DNA of 64,000 nt from Alphaproteobacteria bacterium (GCA_026990035.1 JALSIM010000004.1:39966-103965); one strand, 5' to 3'; counted from the first letter of the stretch, positions 44,402-53,807 are shown. The notes: a model not told the origin generated them from the letters alone. Translations and numbers: made by a program.

Positions 44402-45703
44402 GTGGAGCCGGCGATGGGGGCCGACATCGGATCGACGGTGGCCGTTCTGCTCCTGGGAGTGGTGCTCGGTGGCACCCTCGTCTGGTGGTGGACGGTACGG
44501 CCGCTGCGGACCACGGCGGTGGCGCTCCGGGAGGAGAAGGAGCGTCTCGCCCTCGAAGGCGCCGAACTCCGCACTCGCCTCGAAGCCGAGGAACGCAACC
44601 ATCGCGAGAAGCTCGAGGAGCTGGAAACCCGCTTCAAGACCCTCGCCAACGATATCCTGAGCAGCAACAGCCGCACCTTTCTCCAGCTCGTCTCCGAACG
44701 GTTCGACGCCCATCGGAGCGAGGCGGAAAAGACCCTCGAAGCGCGCAAGAAGGAAATCGAGAACCTGCTCGCACCGATCCGCGAGAACCTGGAGAAGTTC
44801 GAGCGCACCGTGGGCGACATCGAAAAGGCCCGTGAAGGTGCCTACAAGGCCCTGCTCGAGCAGGTGCGGATGCTCGCCGACGGCCAGCGGCACCTCAGAC
44901 AAGAAACCCTCAGGCTGGTGCAGGCCCTGCGCCAGCCCAAGACCCGCGGACGCTGGGGCGAGATGCAGCTCCGGCGGGTGTTCGAGCTCGCCGGCATGAG
45001 CGAGCACGTGGATTTCGTCACCGAGACCACGGTGGCGGGCGAGGCGGGCAGGCTGCGGCCCGATGCCATCGTCCGCCTGCCCGGCGGCAAATCGGTGGTG
45101 GTCGACGCCAAGACGCCCCTCGAGGCCTATCTGGACGCGGTGGAGACGACCGACGAGGCGGTCCGTGCGGAACGGTTGCGCCGGCATGCCCGCCAGCTCC
45201 GCGAGCATGTGCGCGAGCTCGGTGGCAAGGACTACTGGAACGCCCTTCCCGAGGCGCCCGATTTCGTGGTCATGTTCGTGCCGGGCGAGGCCTTCTATGC
45301 CGCCGCCCTCGAAGCCGAGCCCGATCTCTTCGAGCAGGCGCTGCGGCAGAAGGTGCTGATCACCACCCCGGCGACCCTGATCGCCCTCGTCAAGGCGATC
45401 GCCTACGGCTGGCAGCAGGAGAAGATCGCCGAAAACGCGCAGAAGATCGCCGAAAACGCCCGCGAGCTCTACGACCGCCTCAAGACCTTCGGCGAGCACA
45501 TGGATGGGGTCGGCCGGAGCCTCGGCCGGGCGGTGGAGCACTACAACCGGGCGGTGGGATCGCTGGAATCCCGGGTGCTGCCGGCGGCCCGCCGCTTCGA
45601 GGGGCTCGAGGTCACTCCCCGGGCCGCCGAACTGCCCGCCGTCGCCACCGTCGAAAACCGGCCGCGCGCCCTCCAGGCGCCGGAGTTCGGCAGCGGCGAG
45701 TAG
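44402..45703 (+). CDS. rmuC: DNA recombination protein RmuC
   Basis: RmuC limits inverted-repeat rearrangements and is thought to be a membrane-anchored nuclease-like protein. The 433-residue protein has one N-terminal membrane helix (residues 10-30: STVAVLLLGVVLGGTLVWWW). A long coiled coil (about 40-165) follows. The RmuC domain has RGRWGEMQLRRVFELAGM, RPDAIVRLPGGKSVVVDAKTPLEAYLDA and VMFVPGEAFYAAALEAEPDLFEQAL, then VLITTPATLIALVKAIAYGWQQEKIAENAQ. The GTG at 44402 or the ATG at 44414 may be used. It converges on the FG-GAP gene with 12 bases between stops. Confidence 0.93.
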   Translation: MEPAMGADIGSTVAVLLLGVVLGGTLVWWWTVRPLRTTAVALREEKERLALEGAELRTRLEAEERNHREKLEELETRFKTLANDILSSNSRTFLQLVSERFDAHRSEAEKTLEARKKEIENLLAPIRENLEKFERTVGDIEKAREGAYKALLEQVRMLADGQRHLRQETLRLVQALRQPKTRGRWGEMQLRRVFELAGMSEHVDFVTETTVAGEAGRLRPDAIVRLPGGKSVVVDAKTPLEAYLDAVETTDEAVRAERLRRHARQLREHVRELGGKDYWNALPEAPDFVVMFVPGEAFYAAALEAEPDLFEQALRQKVLITTPATLIALVKAIAYGWQQEKIAENAQKIAENARELYDRLKTFGEHMDGVGRSLGRAVEHYNRAVGSLESRVLPAARRFEGLEVTPRAAELPAVATVENRPRALQAPEFGSGE

Positions 45704-45715
45704 GCCGCGCCGGTC

Positions 45716-47971
45716 TCAGACCAGGGTTTCGATGTCGCCGGTCAGGGCGGCGATGGCGGGAGCGAACTGCGGTCCGCCGAAGACCGCGAAGGCGGTACCG
45801 GCTTCCTCGCCGCCGGGTGTCGCCGGAGCACCGATCACCAGATCGTCGAAACCGTCGCCGTCGATGTCCCCCGGTCCGCCGAAGCTGAAACCGGCGTAGG
45901 CCTCGCCCGCCGTGCCGATGAGCCGGCAGCCCGCCCCATCTTCCTCCAGTGAGCCGAGATCGAGCACCGCATCGAAGGGTTCGGGGCGGCCGTAGATCAG
46001 ATAGACCTCACCGGCACCCCCCACACCTTCGGGATCGGCGTAGCGGGCGCCGACCACGAAATCGTCGAAGCCGTCGCCGTTGACATCGCCCGCGCCGGCC
46101 ACCGCCCGGCCCGTACCGCTCATCGCCGAGAGGCCGAACATGGCGAAGCCGTTGCTGCCGTCGAGATCGCCGAGATCGAGACCGTCCGGATGACCCTCGG
46201 CGCTGCCGAAGACCAGATAGGCGGCCCCGGCCGCCTCACCGCCGCCGGTGTCCCGGGCATAGGCGCCGATCACGAAATCGTCGAAGCCGTCGCCGTTGAC
46301 GTCACCCGCGCCGGCCACCGCGAAACCGGCGAAATCGAAGGGATCGGCACCCGAGACGAGGAAACCGCCGCCGCCCATCGTCGAAGGATCGAGCTCCGCC
46401 GGAAAGCCGTCTTCGGCACCGTAGACCACGTAGATCTCGCCGGCGTTGGTGCGTCCAGCCGGATCGGCGTCCGGAGCCCCGACCGCGAGATCGTCGAAAC
46501 CGTCACCGTTGACATCGCCGAGCACCGCCACCGCCCGGCCCGACTGGTCGAAGCGGGCGACTCCGGTGATCCGCATGCCGTCGGTGCCGTCGAGGGCGGC
46601 GAGATCGCCGGTCACCCCGTCCGGCCCCCCGAACAGGAGATAGGAGAGACCGCCGCTGTAGCGGGCGTAGTCGGCCTCGGCGAGGCGGGCGCCGATCAGG
46701 ATGTCGTCGAAGCCGTCGCCGTCGATGTCGCCGCCGCCGGCCACCGCGATGCCGAGCTCGTCACCGGTCGCCAGCCCGTCGATGCGGATCAGCCGCCCGG
46801 GATCCAGTGCCTCGATGCCGCCGGAGCCGGGACGCAACCCGCCGAGCAGAAGATAGGCGCCGCCGCTGTCCGGCGCGAGGCCGTCGAGACCGACGGCACC
46901 GATCAGGAGATCGTCGAAACCGTCGCCGTCGACGTCACCGGCGGCGGCCAGCGAGCTGCCGAGAAGATCGCCGGCGGCGGCACCGAACAGCACGCTCATC
47001 GCTCCACCACCCGCGCCACCGAGCTGGACGGTGTCGGGGATGTCCGCGTCGCGGCCGAACAGGAGGTAGACCGCCCCCTGCCCCTCCGGACCGGCGTGGG
47101 GGGCGGCGATCGCGACATCGCCGAAACCGTCGCCGTCGAAATCACCGATCGCGGCGACGGCGTAGCCGGCCCGATCGCCTGCGTTCTCGCCCTCGGCCAG
47201 CACGCCGCGGCCGCCAGCGAGCCCGGTCGCGTCGAGGCGGACGGGACAGGGCCCGAGGGGATCCGGATCGGTGTCGATCAGCAGCTTGAGATCGTTGTAG
47301 TCGCCCCGCCGCCGGACAAGGTCCTCGAAATAGAGTTCGGTTTGTCCCTCCTCCTCGCCGGGGCGGGAGAGAACATGTTCCCGACCGCCCGGATTGAGCG
47401 GATTGCGCCAGCCGCCGTCGTCCCGGGGATCGGTGGTGAACAGGAGCTTGCCGCGGACCGCGGTATCGCCCTCCTCACCTTCGTGGACGAGCCGGATCCG
47501 CCATCGCGGGGTATCGAGATCGGCCGTCTCGCCGGTCCGCCGGTCGATCAGGCGGAAACCCTCGGCATCCTCGAAGATGCCGGCGGGGTTGCGATTGTAG
47601 CCGTCGGGCAGCAGCAGCAGACCGAATTCCTGGCCGGGTGCGATCTGTCCGGGGTCGTAGAGCTCGCTCAAACGGATGCTGTCGCCGACCTCCAGCGGCC
47701 CGTCACGCTGCGGGCCTTTCGACCGGCCGCCGATCCCGATCTTCTCGCTGGTGTCGGCCCAGAGGAGACGGACATCCTCGAACGTCCCGCCGTCACCGAT
47801 GCGGTAGACGAAGAGGCTGTTGCGGTAGCCCGCCTCCTCGCCCAGGAAGGTGATGGTGACGTCGCCCGCCTCCCCGACCTCCATCCGCTCGCGCGGGACG
47901 CCATCGACCTTCTTGCGGGAAACCGTCCGCCAGCTCCGCCAGCTTTCCCACCAATCCTCGTCGCGATGCAT
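45716..47971 (-). CDS. Seven-repeat FG-GAP beta-propeller protein with DUF4114-like N-terminus
   Basis: Residues from about 30 to 130 resemble DUF4114 (FLGEEAGYRNSLFVYRI and FGLLLLPDGYN). From about residue 260 seven FG-GAP repeats follow, each with a calcium-loop motif such as GDVDGDGFDDLLIGA or GDVNGDGFDDFVIGA, spaced 69-72 residues. This fits a closed seven-bladed integrin-alpha-like propeller. There is no N-terminal signal peptide (MHRDEDWWESWRSW). The C-terminus ends hydrophobic-acidic (DIETLV), as in some type I secretion substrates; export is inferred. The 751-residue protein is probably a calcium-dependent surface or adhesion factor. Confidence 0.8.
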   Translation of the reverse strand: MHRDEDWWESWRSWRTVSRKKVDGVPRERMEVGEAGDVTITFLGEEAGYRNSLFVYRIGDGGTFEDVRLLWADTSEKIGIGGRSKGPQRDGPLEVGDSIRLSELYDPGQIAPGQEFGLLLLPDGYNRNPAGIFEDAEGFRLIDRRTGETADLDTPRWRIRLVHEGEEGDTAVRGKLLFTTDPRDDGGWRNPLNPGGREHVLSRPGEEEGQTELYFEDLVRRRGDYNDLKLLIDTDPDPLGPCPVRLDATGLAGGRGVLAEGENAGDRAGYAVAAIGDFDGDGFGDVAIAAPHAGPEGQGAVYLLFGRDADIPDTVQLGGAGGGAMSVLFGAAAGDLLGSSLAAAGDVDGDGFDDLLIGAVGLDGLAPDSGGAYLLLGGLRPGSGGIEALDPGRLIRIDGLATGDELGIAVAGGGDIDGDGFDDILIGARLAEADYARYSGGLSYLLFGGPDGVTGDLAALDGTDGMRITGVARFDQSGRAVAVLGDVNGDGFDDLAVGAPDADPAGRTNAGEIYVVYGAEDGFPAELDPSTMGGGGFLVSGADPFDFAGFAVAGAGDVNGDGFDDFVIGAYARDTGGGEAAGAAYLVFGSAEGHPDGLDLGDLDGSNGFAMFGLSAMSGTGRAVAGAGDVNGDGFDDFVVGARYADPEGVGGAGEVYLIYGRPEPFDAVLDLGSLEEDGAGCRLIGTAGEAYAGFSFGGPGDIDGDGFDDLVIGAPATPGGEEAGTAFAVFGGPQFAPAIAALTGDIETLV
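45843..47145 (-). repeat. Seven phased coding repeats of the FG-GAP blades
   Basis: A near-identical segment of about 28 bases encoding the D-x-D/N-G-D-G-F-D-D loop recurs with plus-strand starts near 45843, 46062, 46278, 46491, 46704, 46911 and 47118. The period shrinks from 219 to 207 bases. Blades between loops are more diverged, so amplification is old and the loop is under selection. Confidence 0.8.
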
Positions 47972-48003
47972 GTCTGCCCTGCCGTTCCGGCCCCCTCGCC
48001 GCG

Positions 48004-48032
48004 AGCATACAACCGTTGGTTATCCATGCCAA
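48004..48032 (-). promoter_or_regulatory. Sigma70-like promoter of the FG-GAP gene
   Basis: On the minus strand TTGGCA (48032-48027), a 17-base spacer and TATGCT (48009-48004) form a strong promoter. The predicted start near 47997 gives a leader of about 26 bases before the ATG. The 27-base palindrome at 48011-48037 covers the -35 box and most of the spacer. Confidence 0.6.
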
Positions 48033-48045
48033 CGGTTCGCCAACG
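48011..48045. promoter_or_regulatory. Palindromic operator over the FG-GAP promoter
   Basis: Perfect 9-base arms AACCGTTGG (48011-48019) and CCAACGGTT (48029-48037) are separated by 9 bases. A further GCCAACG half-site at 48039-48045 repeats the one at 48028-48034 exactly 11 bases away, one helical turn. The overlap with the -35 box suggests repressor binding, possibly cooperative. The regulator is unknown; none is encoded next door. Confidence 0.55.
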
Positions 48046-48069
48046 CGCAAGGTGTATAACCCGGCGAGG

Positions 48070-48621
48070 TTAACGATCGGTTAGCGGGTCCGTCGAGGGC
48101 CGGTCGAGGCGGACGAGACCGTCGCGATAGCGTCGCCCGTTGGCGACGTATTTGGCGGTGCCGGCGGCGATGCGGGCGATCTGCTCGGGTCGGACCTCGC
48201 CCACCACCTTGCCCGGGATGCCCATCACCAGGGAGCCGTCGGGAATCTCCCGGCCCTCCGGCACCAGCGCCTTGGCCCCGATCAGGCAGTTGCGGCCGAT
48301 CCGGGCACCGTTGAGAACCACCGCCCCGATCCCGATCAGCGAGCCTTCGCCGATCTCGCAGCCATGGAGCATGGCCATGTGGCCGACGGTCACCGCGGGG
48401 CCGACGGTCAACGGAAAACCGGGATCGGTGTGCATCACGCAGCCGTCCTGGACATTGCTGCCGGCGCCGACGGTGATCGGCTCGTTGTCGCCCCGCAGCA
48501 CCGCCCCCCACCAGATGCTGGCGCCCGGTCCGAGAACGACGCGGCCGACGAGAACCGCGGTCGGGGCCACCCAGCAGTCGGCGGCGAGCTCCGGTCGGAC
48601 GCCGTCGAGCTCGTAGATCAT
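48070..48621 (-). CDS. Gamma-carbonic anhydrase / hexapeptide-repeat family protein
   Basis: This 183-residue left-handed beta-helix protein shows repeating hexapeptides ([42 protein letters not shown] and related). The three metal-ligand histidines expected for a trimeric zinc gamma-carbonic anhydrase lie in DGCVMHTD and [13 protein letters not shown]. It resembles YrdA/PaaY. Some members are thioesterases or have no known activity, so the reaction is tentative. It lies 10 bases after the acyl-CoA synthetase stop on the same strand. Confidence 0.87.
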   Translation of the reverse strand: MIYELDGVRPELAADCWVAPTAVLVGRVVLGPGASIWWGAVLRGDNEPITVGAGSNVQDGCVMHTDPGFPLTVGPAVTVGHMAMLHGCEIGEGSLIGIGAVVLNGARIGRNCLIGAKALVPEGREIPDGSLVMGIPGKVVGEVRPEQIARIAAGTAKYVANGRRYRDGLVRLDRPSTDPLTDR

Positions 48622-48631
48622 TCCCCGTCCC

Positions 48632-50164
48632 TCACGCCTTTTCGTGCCGACGATAGAGCTCCGCGAAACGTTCCCGGAGATCGCGCTTCTGGATCTTGCC
48701 CATGCTGTTGCGGGGCAGTTCCGGCACGAACAGCACGCGTTTGGGAACCTTGAAACCGGCGAGCACCTTCCGCACCGCGGCGATGATCGCCGTCTCGTCC
48801 GGCTCGCTCCCCGGTTCCGGAACCACGACCGCGGTCACCGCTTCGCCGAAATCGGGATGGGGCAGACCGATCACCGCACTCTCCCGGACCGTCGGCAGGG
48901 CGTCGATGACGTCTTCGACTTCCTTCGGATAGACGTTGAGGCCGCCGGTGATGATCAGATCCTTGGCCCGGCCGACGAGGGTCAGATAGCCGTCGGCGCC
49001 GAGCTCCCCCATGTCACCGGTGCGGAACCATCCGTCTTCGGTGAACTCCTCCGCGTTCTTCTCGGGCCGGCGCCAGTAGCCCCTGAAGACGTTGGGCCCC
49101 CGTACCTGGACGTGACCGATCTCGCCGGGGCCTAGAACACGGTCGGCATCGTCGACGATCCGGACCTCGGACCCCGGAAAGGGCCGGCCCACCGAGCCCG
49201 GCCGCCGATCGCCGACCAGCGGATTGGAGGTGTGCATGAGGATCTCGCTCATGCCGTACCGTTCCAGGATCTCGTGGCCGGTCCGGGCCTCGAAGGCCCT
49301 CCAGGCTTCGGCGCCGAGCGGGGCCGAGCCGGAGACGAAAAGCCGGATGTTTCGGCAGGTCTCGGGGCCGAAGGCCGGATCCTCGAGGAGCCGGACGTAG
49401 AAGGTCGGCACCCCCATCATCACCGTCGCCCGGGGCAGGAGTTCGATCACCCGGGCCCGATCGAACTTCGCGAGCCACAGCATCCCGGCGCCCGAAAGAA
49501 GCACGCAGTGACAGGCCACGAACAGCCCGTGAGCGTGATAGACGGGCAGCGCGTGCAGCAGCACGTCCTCCGCGGTGAACCCCCAGCTCTCCACCAGCAC
49601 CCGGGCGTTGCTCGCGAGATTGCCGTGGCTCAGCGGCGCGCCCTTGGGTCGTCCCGTGGTCCCGGAGGTGTAGAGCATCGCCGCGTAGTCCTCGGCGGAA
49701 ACCGCCACCGGCGGGAAGTCGGCCGGCAGATCGCGGGCCCGTTCGGTCAGGCTGCCCTCGCCCCTGCCGTCGAGGGTGAGGAGGTGCGGGACACCGGCAC
49801 CGGCGGCGATCATCGACAGCTCGCCCACCCGCCCCGGATCGCAGACGAACAGCGCGGGCTCCGCGTCGCGCAGCATGTATTCGACCTCGCCCGCCCGATA
49901 GGCGGGGTTCATCGGCAGAAAGACGAGCCCGGCCCGCAGACAGGCGAGATAGAGCGCCAGCGCCTCCGGGGATTTGGCCACCTGGGCCGCCACCCGGTCG
50001 CCCCTGCGCAGCCCGAGTTCGGTGGCGAGACGCGCGAAACGCGCGCTGATCCGATCGAGATCGCGGTAGGTGAGCGCCGTACCACGATCGACCTCCTCGA
50101 GCACGGTCTTGTCCGGGTACCGTTCGATGCTGCGCGCGATCAGCGCGAAAAAGGACTGCTCCAT
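48632..50164 (-). CDS. Malonyl-CoA synthetase-like acyl-CoA ligase
   Basis: This ANL-superfamily enzyme probably makes malonyl-CoA from malonate, CoA and ATP (MatB-like). The 510-residue protein has [23 protein letters not shown] (P-loop) and [25 protein letters not shown], typical of MatB-like members. [15 protein letters not shown], the [12 protein letters not shown] hinge region and [23 protein letters not shown] follow, then [15 protein letters not shown] with the catalytic Lys. The ATG at 50164 follows AGGGGAGA. It diverges from an acyl-CoA dehydrogenase gene. Methylmalonate or other short acids are alternatives. Confidence 0.85.
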   Translation of the reverse strand: MEQSFFALIARSIERYPDKTVLEEVDRGTALTYRDLDRISARFARLATELGLRRGDRVAAQVAKSPEALALYLACLRAGLVFLPMNPAYRAGEVEYMLRDAEPALFVCDPGRVGELSMIAAGAGVPHLLTLDGRGEGSLTERARDLPADFPPVAVSAEDYAAMLYTSGTTGRPKGAPLSHGNLASNARVLVESWGFTAEDVLLHALPVYHAHGLFVACHCVLLSGAGMLWLAKFDRARVIELLPRATVMMGVPTFYVRLLEDPAFGPETCRNIRLFVSGSAPLGAEAWRAFEARTGHEILERYGMSEILMHTSNPLVGDRRPGSVGRPFPGSEVRIVDDADRVLGPGEIGHVQVRGPNVFRGYWRRPEKNAEEFTEDGWFRTGDMGELGADGYLTLVGRAKDLIITGGLNVYPKEVEDVIDALPTVRESAVIGLPHPDFGEAVTAVVVPEPGSEPDETAIIAAVRKVLAGFKVPKRVLFVPELPRNSMGKIQKRDLRERFAELYRRHEKA

Positions 50165-50252
50165 GTTCTCCCCTTGCGACGCCCCGTCGACCACGTCAAA
50201 AGCCTAGCAGCCACGCCGCACTTGTCCATTGTGGCAGAGGGAGCAGCATCGC

Positions 50253-51440
50253 ATGACCGCGGACGGGGAGGAGCGGATCGCGTTGGCCCTGGGGGCCGAC
50301 TGGCCGGAGCTGCGCGAGGCGGTGGCCCGGCTCTGTGCCGGCTTCGACGGCGCCTACTGGCGGGCCTGCGACGGCGAGGGGCGGTATCCCGAGGCCTTCG
50401 TCGCCACGCTCGCGGAGGCCGGCTATCTCGGCATCCTCGTGCCCGAGGCCTACGGTGGAGCCGGGCTGCCGCTGCGGGCCGCGAGCGTCGTCCTCGAGAC
50501 GATCCACGCCTGCGGCTGCAACGCCGCCGCCTGCCACGCCCAGATGTACATCATGGGCACCCTCCTGCGTCACGGCAGCGAGGCCCAGAAACGCCGCTGG
50601 CTGCCGGCCATCGCCCGCGGTGAGCTGCGGCTGCAGGCGTTCGGCGTCACCGAACCGGAGAGCGGCAGCGACACCCCGGCGCTTCGCACCCGGGCACGGC
50701 GGGTGGGCGACCGCTGGGTGGTCCACGGTCGGAAGATCTGGACCAGCCGCGCGCTCCATTCCGATCTCATGCTGCTCCTGGCCCGCACCACCCCGCTGGA
50801 GCGGGTCCAACGGCGCACCGACGGGCTCTCGGTGTTCCTCGTCGATCTCCGCGAGGCGGTCGGCAAGTCGATCGAGATCCGCCCCGTCCGCACGATGATC
50901 AACCATCACACGACCCAGATCTTCATCGACGGTCTCGAACTCCCCGCCGAGGCGCTGATCGGCGAGGAAGGGCGTGGGTTCCGCTACATTCTCGACGGGA
51001 TGAACGCCGAGCGCATCCTGATCGCCTCGGAATGCATCGGCGATGCCCGCTGGTTCCTGGACAGGGCCTGCCAGTACGCCCGCGAAAGGGTCGTCTTCGA
51101 TCACCCCATCGGACGCAACCAGGGAATCCAGTTCCCGCTGGCCCGGGCCCTGGCCGAGACCGAGGCGGCCGAGCTCATGGTCCGCAAGGCCTGTGCCCTG
51201 TTCGACGCCGAACACCCCTGCGGCCCCGAGGCGAACATGGCCAAGCTGCTGGCCGCCGATGCCTCCTGGCGGGCCGGCGAGGCGGCGATGCAGACCCACG
51301 GCGGCTTCGCCTTCGCCTGCGAATACGATATCGAGCGCAAGTGGCGGGAAACCCGCCTCTATCGCATCGCCCCGGTTTCCACCAACCTGGTTCTCGCCTA
51401 TCTGGCGCACCGGGTGCTGGGCCTGCCCAAGAGCTATTGA
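50253..51440 (+). CDS. Acyl-CoA dehydrogenase family protein
   Basis: This FAD enzyme oxidises an acyl-CoA to the 2-enoyl-CoA. The 395-residue protein has ILVPEAYGGAGL, FGVTEPESGSDTPALRTRARRVGDRWVVHGRKIWTS, and HPIGRNQGIQFPLARALAE. AMQTHGGFAFACEYDIERKWRETRLYRIAP follows. The usual catalytic Glu in YEGTSQ is replaced (IAPVSTN). A Glu in GMNAERILIA lies where isovaleryl-CoA and long-chain dehydrogenases place their base. The ATG at 50253 follows GAGGGAG. The substrate is unknown. Confidence 0.88.
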   Translation: MTADGEERIALALGADWPELREAVARLCAGFDGAYWRACDGEGRYPEAFVATLAEAGYLGILVPEAYGGAGLPLRAASVVLETIHACGCNAAACHAQMYIMGTLLRHGSEAQKRRWLPAIARGELRLQAFGVTEPESGSDTPALRTRARRVGDRWVVHGRKIWTSRALHSDLMLLLARTTPLERVQRRTDGLSVFLVDLREAVGKSIEIRPVRTMINHHTTQIFIDGLELPAEALIGEEGRGFRYILDGMNAERILIASECIGDARWFLDRACQYARERVVFDHPIGRNQGIQFPLARALAETEAAELMVRKACALFDAEHPCGPEANMAKLLAADASWRAGEAAMQTHGGFAFACEYDIERKWRETRLYRIAPVSTNLVLAYLAHRVLGLPKSY

Positions 51441-51461
51441 GACCGCCGAGGGAGGACCGTC

Positions 51462-51785
51462 ATGACGGACCACGCCGCGCCGTCCGAAGGCCCCGTCGCC
51501 CGGTTGCTCCGGGAACGGCTGGAGGCGGCCTTCGCACCCCGCATCCTCGAGATCGAGAACCAGTCCGAGCGGCATCGCGGGCACGCCGGCTGGGATCCCT
51601 CCGGCGAGTCCCATTTCGCGGTGACCATCGTCAGCCCCCTGTTCGCCGGCATGTCGCGCATCGAGCGCCAGCGGCGCATCCATGCCGCGCTCGGGGAGCT
51701 GCTCGAACGGCGCATCCATGCGCTGAGCATCCGTGCCCTCGCTCCCTCGGAGACGGAACGGGATGGCGCCGGCGGCCGAGACTGA
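51462..51785 (+). CDS. BolA-family protein
   Basis: BolA proteins pair with monothiol glutaredoxins in iron-sulfur trafficking and stress response. The 107-residue protein has the class II KH-like fold: LRERLEAAFAPRILEIENQSERHRGHAGW, SHFAVTIVSPLFAGMSRIERQRRIHAAL and LLERRIHALSIRALAP. A conserved His in HRGHAGW could bind a metal or cluster. It follows the acyl-CoA dehydrogenase by 21 bases with a GAGGGAGGA site. Confidence 0.92.
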   Translation: MTDHAAPSEGPVARLLRERLEAAFAPRILEIENQSERHRGHAGWDPSGESHFAVTIVSPLFAGMSRIERQRRIHAALGELLERRIHALSIRALAPSETERDGAGGRD

Positions 51786-51794
51786 AGACGGGGA

Positions 51795-52247
51795 TCAGCC
51801 GGAGGTCCCGTAGGCCTCGCCCTGGATGAAGCTCGCGGCGTTCTGCAGATCCTCCTCGAGGCTGGCACGCACCGCTTCGTAGAGATCGCGCAGCGACACC
51901 ATGCCGACCACCCGGCCGTTCTCGACCACCGGCAGATGCCGGAAGTGGCCATCGCGCATGAGCTGCAGCGCCTCCCCGGCGGTATCTCCGGGGCCGATGG
52001 TTCGCGGATCGTCGGTCATGATCTCCCGGACCCGCACCCGACGGGGGTCGCGATCCTCGGCCGTCACCCGGTAGGTCACGTCGCGCTCGGTGACGATCCC
52101 GACGAGCCTGTCGCCTTCGGTGACCAGCACCGCCGCCACGTGACGCGCGCGCAGCAGCTTCGCCGCCTCGCTGACGGTGGCGTCGGGAGCGATGCAGCAC
52201 AGTTCCTGCTTCCCATCGATCACACCGGGGATGATGCGTCTCTGCAT
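51795..52247 (-). CDS. Tandem CBS-domain protein
   Basis: This 150-residue cytosolic protein has two CBS domains that usually bind adenosyl ligands. The first covers about residues 18-72 (APDATVSEAAKLLRARHVAAVLVTEGDRLVGIVTERDVTYRV). The second covers about 80-135 (TIGPGDTAGEALQLMRDGHFRHLPVVENGRVVGMVSLRDL). No effector domain is attached, so it is probably a stand-alone sensor. The ATG at 52247 follows GTGGAGG. It converges on bolA with 9 bases between stops. Confidence 0.88.
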   Translation of the reverse strand: MQRRIIPGVIDGKQELCCIAPDATVSEAAKLLRARHVAAVLVTEGDRLVGIVTERDVTYRVTAEDRDPRRVRVREIMTDDPRTIGPGDTAGEALQLMRDGHFRHLPVVENGRVVGMVSLRDLYEAVRASLEEDLQNAASFIQGEAYGTSG

Positions 52248-52391
52248 GGCCGGCCTCCACCGCGTTCGATGCCCTTCTGGATGTCGACGATGTTCGGGGC
52301 GAGTGTAGGAACGGTGCCCGAGCTCCCGGCTCCCGTCAAGCGACAACCGGAAAGCGGGAACTTCAATCGCGGGCCGGCGGCGGCGCGGCCT

Positions 52392-53267
52392 TCAGGGCCA
52401 GGCCACCAGCGGAGGCAGCGACATCAGCACCGCCTCGGGATTGCCGCCGGTCATCAGCCCGAAACGCGTGCCACGATCGTAGAGGAGATTGAATTCCACG
52501 TAACGGCCGCGGCGTTCGAGCTGATGGGCCCGCTCGGCGTCGCTCCAGGGATCGTTCATCCGACGCGCGACGAGCCCGGGATAGATGTCGAGAAAGGCCT
52601 CGCCGACGGCCCGGGTGAAGGCGAAGCCCCGTTCGAACTCCTCCTCGAGATAATCGTAGAAGATGCCCCCCACGCCGCGCGGCTCGTTCCGGTGAGGAAT
52701 GAAGAAATACTCGTCCGCCCATTTCTTGAAGCGGGGGTACCATTCCGGATCGAAGGCGTCACAGGCCCGCCGCAGCCGATCGTGGAAGTCGCGGGTGTCC
52801 TCCTCCAGCGGATAGATCGGATTGAGATCCGCGCCGCCGCCGAACCAGGCCCTGGTCGTCCGGATGTGACGGGTGTTCATGTGCGCCGGCGGGACCCGCG
52901 GTGAACGCGGGTGCGCGACCAGCGATATCCCGCTCGCCCAGAAGCGCGGATCCTCTTCGGCTCCCGGGATCTGGCGGGCGAACTCCGGCGAGAACTCGCC
53001 CCAGACGGTGGAGACGTTGACCCCCACCTTCTCGAAGACCCGGCCGCGCATGATCGCCATCACTCCGCCGCCGCCACCCGGTCGCTGCCAGGCCTTGCGC
53101 ACGAAGCACCCGGGCTTCGACGCCGCCGCGTCCGGCCCGGCGTAGCACCGTTCGAGCGCCTCGAAGGCTTCGCACAGCCGGTCCCGCAGGCTCTCGAACC
53201 AGCCCCGGATCCGCACCCGTCCGTCGGCCGGGTCCCCCGCCGACCTCGTCTCAGACCTCTCCGTCAT
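52392..53267 (-). CDS. hemF: Oxygen-dependent coproporphyrinogen III oxidase
   Basis: HemF decarboxylates two propionates of coproporphyrinogen III with O2 during haem synthesis. The 291-residue length is normal. Hallmarks are [16 protein letters not shown], the [20 protein letters not shown] active-site region, [16 protein letters not shown] and [27 protein letters not shown], then [33 protein letters not shown]. It overlaps the end of trmL by 17 bases. It indicates aerobic life. Confidence 0.96.
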   Translation of the reverse strand: MTERSETRSAGDPADGRVRIRGWFESLRDRLCEAFEALERCYAGPDAAASKPGCFVRKAWQRPGGGGGVMAIMRGRVFEKVGVNVSTVWGEFSPEFARQIPGAEEDPRFWASGISLVAHPRSPRVPPAHMNTRHIRTTRAWFGGGADLNPIYPLEEDTRDFHDRLRRACDAFDPEWYPRFKKWADEYFFIPHRNEPRGVGGIFYDYLEEEFERGFAFTRAVGEAFLDIYPGLVARRMNDPWSDAERAHQLERRGRYVEFNLLYDRGTRFGLMTGGNPEAVLMSLPPLVAWP

Positions 53268-53733
53268 CGAAGGCTCCCTGCTGACGCAACGCTTCGCCGA
53301 GCACGATCGCGGCCGCGGTCACGAGGTTGAGCGACCGAACCGCCGGCCGCATCGGAATCCGTACCGCGAGATCCGCCCGTTCGCGGACGATGTCCGGAAC
53401 GCCGCGGCTTTCCCGGCCGAGGAGAAGCACGTCCCCGGCCTCGTAGGAGACCCGGTGATAGGCGAGCGCGGCATGCCGGCTGAGGAGCACCAGCCGCCGC
53501 CCGTCCTCCGCCAGCCAGGCGCGGAAGGCGCCCCAGTCGAGATGGCGTCGGTAGCGGACGTGCTCGAGGTAGTCCATGCCGCTGCGGCGAATCCGACGGT
53601 CGTCGAGGGGGAAACCGCAGGGCTCGACGATTTCGACATCGACCCCGAGACAGGCACAGAGGCGCAGCATGGCACCGAAGTTCGGGGCGAGTTCCGGCTG
53701 GTACAGGGCGATGCGAATATTACCAGTGTGCAC
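53251..53733 (-). CDS. trmL: tRNA (cytidine/uridine-34-2'-O)-methyltransferase
   Basis: TrmL is a SPOUT methyltransferase that modifies the wobble base of tRNA-Leu isoacceptors. The 160-residue protein starts [25 protein letters not shown] and continues [22 protein letters not shown]. It ends with the knot motifs [14 protein letters not shown] and [24 protein letters not shown]. The start is a GTG at 53733; longer in-frame sequence upstream is not conserved and would cross the petA promoter. It precedes hemF on the same strand. Confidence 0.91.
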   Translation of the reverse strand: MHTGNIRIALYQPELAPNFGAMLRLCACLGVDVEIVEPCGFPLDDRRIRRSGMDYLEHVRYRRHLDWGAFRAWLAEDGRRLVLLSRHAALAYHRVSYEAGDVLLLGRESRGVPDIVRERADLAVRIPMRPAVRSLNLVTAAAIVLGEALRQQGAFDDGEV

Positions 53734-53762
53734 GAGGCAATTCCCGGCTTTCCTCGGGTCAC

Positions 53763-53780
53763 CGTGGCACCGATGCCACG
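53763..53780. promoter_or_regulatory. Inverted repeat in the trmL-petA divergent gap
   Basis: Perfect 7-base arms CGTGGCA and TGCCACG with a 4-base loop lie 30 bases upstream of the trmL start and 28 bases before the petA -35 box. It could be an operator serving either side or a leader hairpin of trmL. Nothing else is evident in this 148-base gap apart from the petA promoter. Confidence 0.3.
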
Positions 53781-53807
53781 CCCCCGAATTATGCGACCAA
53801 AGGCCCC

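Noticed and set aside
45843..47145. Regular near-identical segments every 207-219 bases that could suggest a CRISPR or repeat array
   Set aside because: The period is far too long for CRISPR and the segments are in frame and encode conserved FG-GAP loops.
46190..48073. Long plus-strand open frame opposite the FG-GAP gene
   Set aside because: Its regular Val-Asp-Val repeats mirror the FG-GAP coding repeats on the other strand, which have clear calcium-loop motifs.
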